From Gammaproteobacteria bacterium (lineage in GTDB: Bacteria; Pseudomonadota; Gammaproteobacteria; DSM-16500): a stretch of DNA of 7,229 bases. Below the pieces are notes generated by a model, which saw only the letters and a program-made list of their open reading frames with translations, was not told where the DNA came from and did not search any database. The stretch is from assembly GCA_013287235.1 (NCBI GenBank), contig JABDEF010000062.1, positions 1 to 7,229 of the forward strand. Direction: 5' to 3'. Of the stretch, positions 6,021 to 7,229 are shown in pieces (position 1 is the first letter of the stretch; every line of letters begins with the position of its first letter). The position numbers were made by a program, and so were the translations under genes.

Positions 6021-7229
6021 AACACTCTCGTTTTTTTTATCTTCTGCTACTTTTATCGTATTTGCTGTCTTCATTTGAAAATATGCTTCAGCCCAAAACC
6101 AATCAACAGATGTTTGAAAAGGGAGATGATTTCCTTCTAGCATTTTTGTCGTACCCACTGGACTTGGCGGACGTGTCAATTCTATTGACTGATTTTTCTC
6201 ATCTTTAAGAGATACTGTCGCCATCGGCAGCATTCTAAAATCAATCGCTCTTGCTTGGCATTCTTGACAACACCCTATACGTATCATTACATTGTTTTTA
6301 TCTTTCAAAATACCTTTAAAATAGATTTCTACTTCATCCAGATATCCGCGTTCACTCCGCATTCTTTTTTCTCGCTCTGTCGCTAATTTAGGATCACAAC
6401 ATTTATAAAAGTAAGATAGCCATATACCTTTCTTTAAATTGACATTATAGGAAGAAATTTTTTCAGCTAACTTTTCTCGAAGTCCTTGTTGATTAGGCGT
6501 TTTTATATCTTCTAGCTCCTCTTTACTAAATATATCTAACTGCTTAAATCTCCCCTGGCTTTTTATATAAATGTTCTTTGGATTTGTTGTTATTACAACT
6601 GTACCATTTTTTACTGGCCATTTAGTTTCTAATTCTCCCCCCCTCCTGTCCCATTTTTTTATATCATTATTAAACATAGACAGGTCAATAAACGCATTAT
6701 GTACATAATTGGGATTTGGAAAGTGTTTATTCCTTATTTCCTCATTGTGATTTGAAACTATTCTCTCAACTTCGTTTGCTAAGGCTTTCCTGTTTTCGAC
6801 GGTATCTTTATGACAAAAATTTTCAATCACTGTTTTATCAGGCTGTGGTTGAAGAAGGATAAAATGATTAGATACGAGGTAAACTTCCCCCTGGCAAACT
6901 ATAATTTGTCCTTGCGTGAAGTTCTTAACAGATTTGGGCAATGTATCTAATAAGGTTAGCGCTTTTGAAGTTAGACATCGTATTTTATTATAACCGTATT
7001 GATGCGCAGTACCTTCTGGAGAAACATTTACTTCGGTCACTATCTCGATTTCACCGACAGCTTTTTCCCATGATTGCCACTTCTCGGGGTTATACTGTTT
7101 AAGATCTTTTAAGAACTTTGATATATGTGACTCAACTCTCTTAGCTATTTTTGTTCTTTCTTCCAAAGAGCCAAATTGAGATCCAGAAAAAGCGATAATA
7201 AGATGTTTCTTTCTATTATTGTTATCATC
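5103..7229 (-). CDS. Gene A: domain of unknown function plus TPR-like C-terminal half (5' partial)
   Basis: The frame is open to the right edge of the window, giving 708 visible residues. By comparison with gene B about 57 N-terminal residues are missing, so the full protein would be about 765. A TTG at 7166 is not the true start, because 21 further codons upstream match B exactly. Visible residues 1 to about 395 are the A/B domain of unknown function, with the conserved Cys pair (YKCCDPKL) and CQEC; A has one extra cysteine (GCCQEC where B has GDCQEC). From about residue 405 (SLTKQRQKEL) to the end is a helical TPR-like region paralogous to gene C. It lacks about 42 residues present in C. 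A run of seven G on the coding strand (6643-6637) encodes part of RRGGE; it could slip but is too short to claim phase variation. Gene B follows 46 bases downstream. No signal peptide can be judged because the start is missing. Function unknown. Confidence 0.85.
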   Translation of the reverse strand, partial: DDNNNRKKHLIIAFSGSQFGSLEERTKIAKRVESHISKFLKDLKQYNPEKWQSWEKAVGEIEIVTEVNVSPEGTAHQYGYNKIRCLTSKALTLLDTLPKSVKNFTQGQIIVCQGEVYLVSNHFILLQPQPDKTVIENFCHKDTVENRKALANEVERIVSNHNEEIRNKHFPNPNYVHNAFIDLSMFNNDIKKWDRRGGELETKWPVKNGTVVITTNPKNIYIKSQGRFKQLDIFSKEELEDIKTPNQQGLREKLAEKISSYNVNLKKGIWLSYFYKCCDPKLATEREKRMRSERGYLDEVEIYFKGILKDKNNVMIRIGCCQECQARAIDFRMLPMATVSLKDEKNQSIELTRPPSPVGTTKMLEGNHLPFQTSVDWFWAEAYFQMKTANTIKVAEDKKNESVESLTKQRQKELCHERAIFHLNHAISAIRIQEKKLIHEDFFTLAQLYECRATQKKVLGFQDDKNDLIIAHQYYKKTIDHFKRECKSLTGNIQNSPLGTQERAYYFMQRAKMRLRLQKTYNRCLKVVDAKEKASYVQAVEKCKQCQRRDTLASYDNTIRYYLGAANQLDASIQSPTTACAAYLQLSDFYAKISGCVSQDSSRIKTSGDYLELAKIYAAIAGLLLKESQLSQQSHAILGGWRQEKINNFEALHMAAQDLIRRKSQLNIPFTTGDAFLSSWAPQSLDFWIQQQDMKNTIPLTRNFGSRF
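5847..7229 (-). repeat. Duplicated A/B N-terminal module, copy in gene A
   Basis: Partner of 3500-4885, in direct orientation and offset by about 2.34 kb. It contains the 255-bp block identical to gene B (6975-7229 against 4631-4885) and a second exact block of 85 bases (6779-6863 against 4429-4513). Confidence 0.85.

Noticed and set aside
6008..6208. Plus-strand open frame of 66 codons opposite gene A
   Set aside because: Antisense shadow; the Leu/Phe-rich composition reflects Lys/Glu-rich codons on the coding strand.
7166..7229. TTG at 7166 as the true start of gene A
   Set aside because: The 21 codons upstream stay in frame to the window edge and are identical to gene B's coding sequence, so the gene begins outside the window.

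Overview
The window is AT-rich and every supportable gene lies on the minus strand, so transcription runs from right to left. It reads as an accessory region of a low-GC bacterium. A perfect TATAAT -10 box, a GAGG ribosome-binding site, short gene spacing and same-strand order all fit bacteria. A Sel1-plus-ankyrin protein next to a local family of lineage-specific paralogs is typical of host-associated or amoeba-associated intracellular bacteria (for example Legionella, Coxiella and Rickettsiella relatives). That lineage is an inference; no housekeeping or taxonomic marker gene is present.

Layout in transcription order. (1) Positions 7229-5103 hold gene A, cut at its 5' end by the window edge. 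It has an N-terminal domain of unknown function, then a helical TPR-like C-terminal half. (2) Positions 5056-2804 hold gene B, complete, 46 bases after A. Its N-terminal domain is nearly the same as that of A, but after the first helical segment the protein switches to a different tail: a polar basic linker and a short unrelated domain. (3) Positions 2691-2650 are a 14-codon remnant of the 3' end of another A-type gene. (4) Positions 2647-1619 hold gene C, a paralog of only the C-terminal helical half of A, starting two bases after the remnant's stop. (5) Positions 1545-1 hold an unrelated Sel1-repeat plus ankyrin-repeat protein with its own promoter, cut at its 3' end by the window edge.

The main story is a tandem, recombining paralog family. 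A, B and C share modules in different combinations, with a C-terminal swap (B), an N-terminal loss (C) and a fused gene-end remnant. One 255-bp tract between A and B is identical at every base, although flanking parts differ by substitutions and indels; this suggests recent gene conversion or duplication. All A/B length differences I traced preserve the reading frame, which suggests that the proteins are maintained.

I do not recognise the A/B N-terminal domain or B's tail. A role as secreted, host-directed proteins fits the neighbouring ankyrin/Sel1 protein, but nothing in the sequence proves it. I saw no tRNA, rRNA, CRISPR array, transposase or plus-strand gene. No gene-free stretch exceeds about 115 bases.
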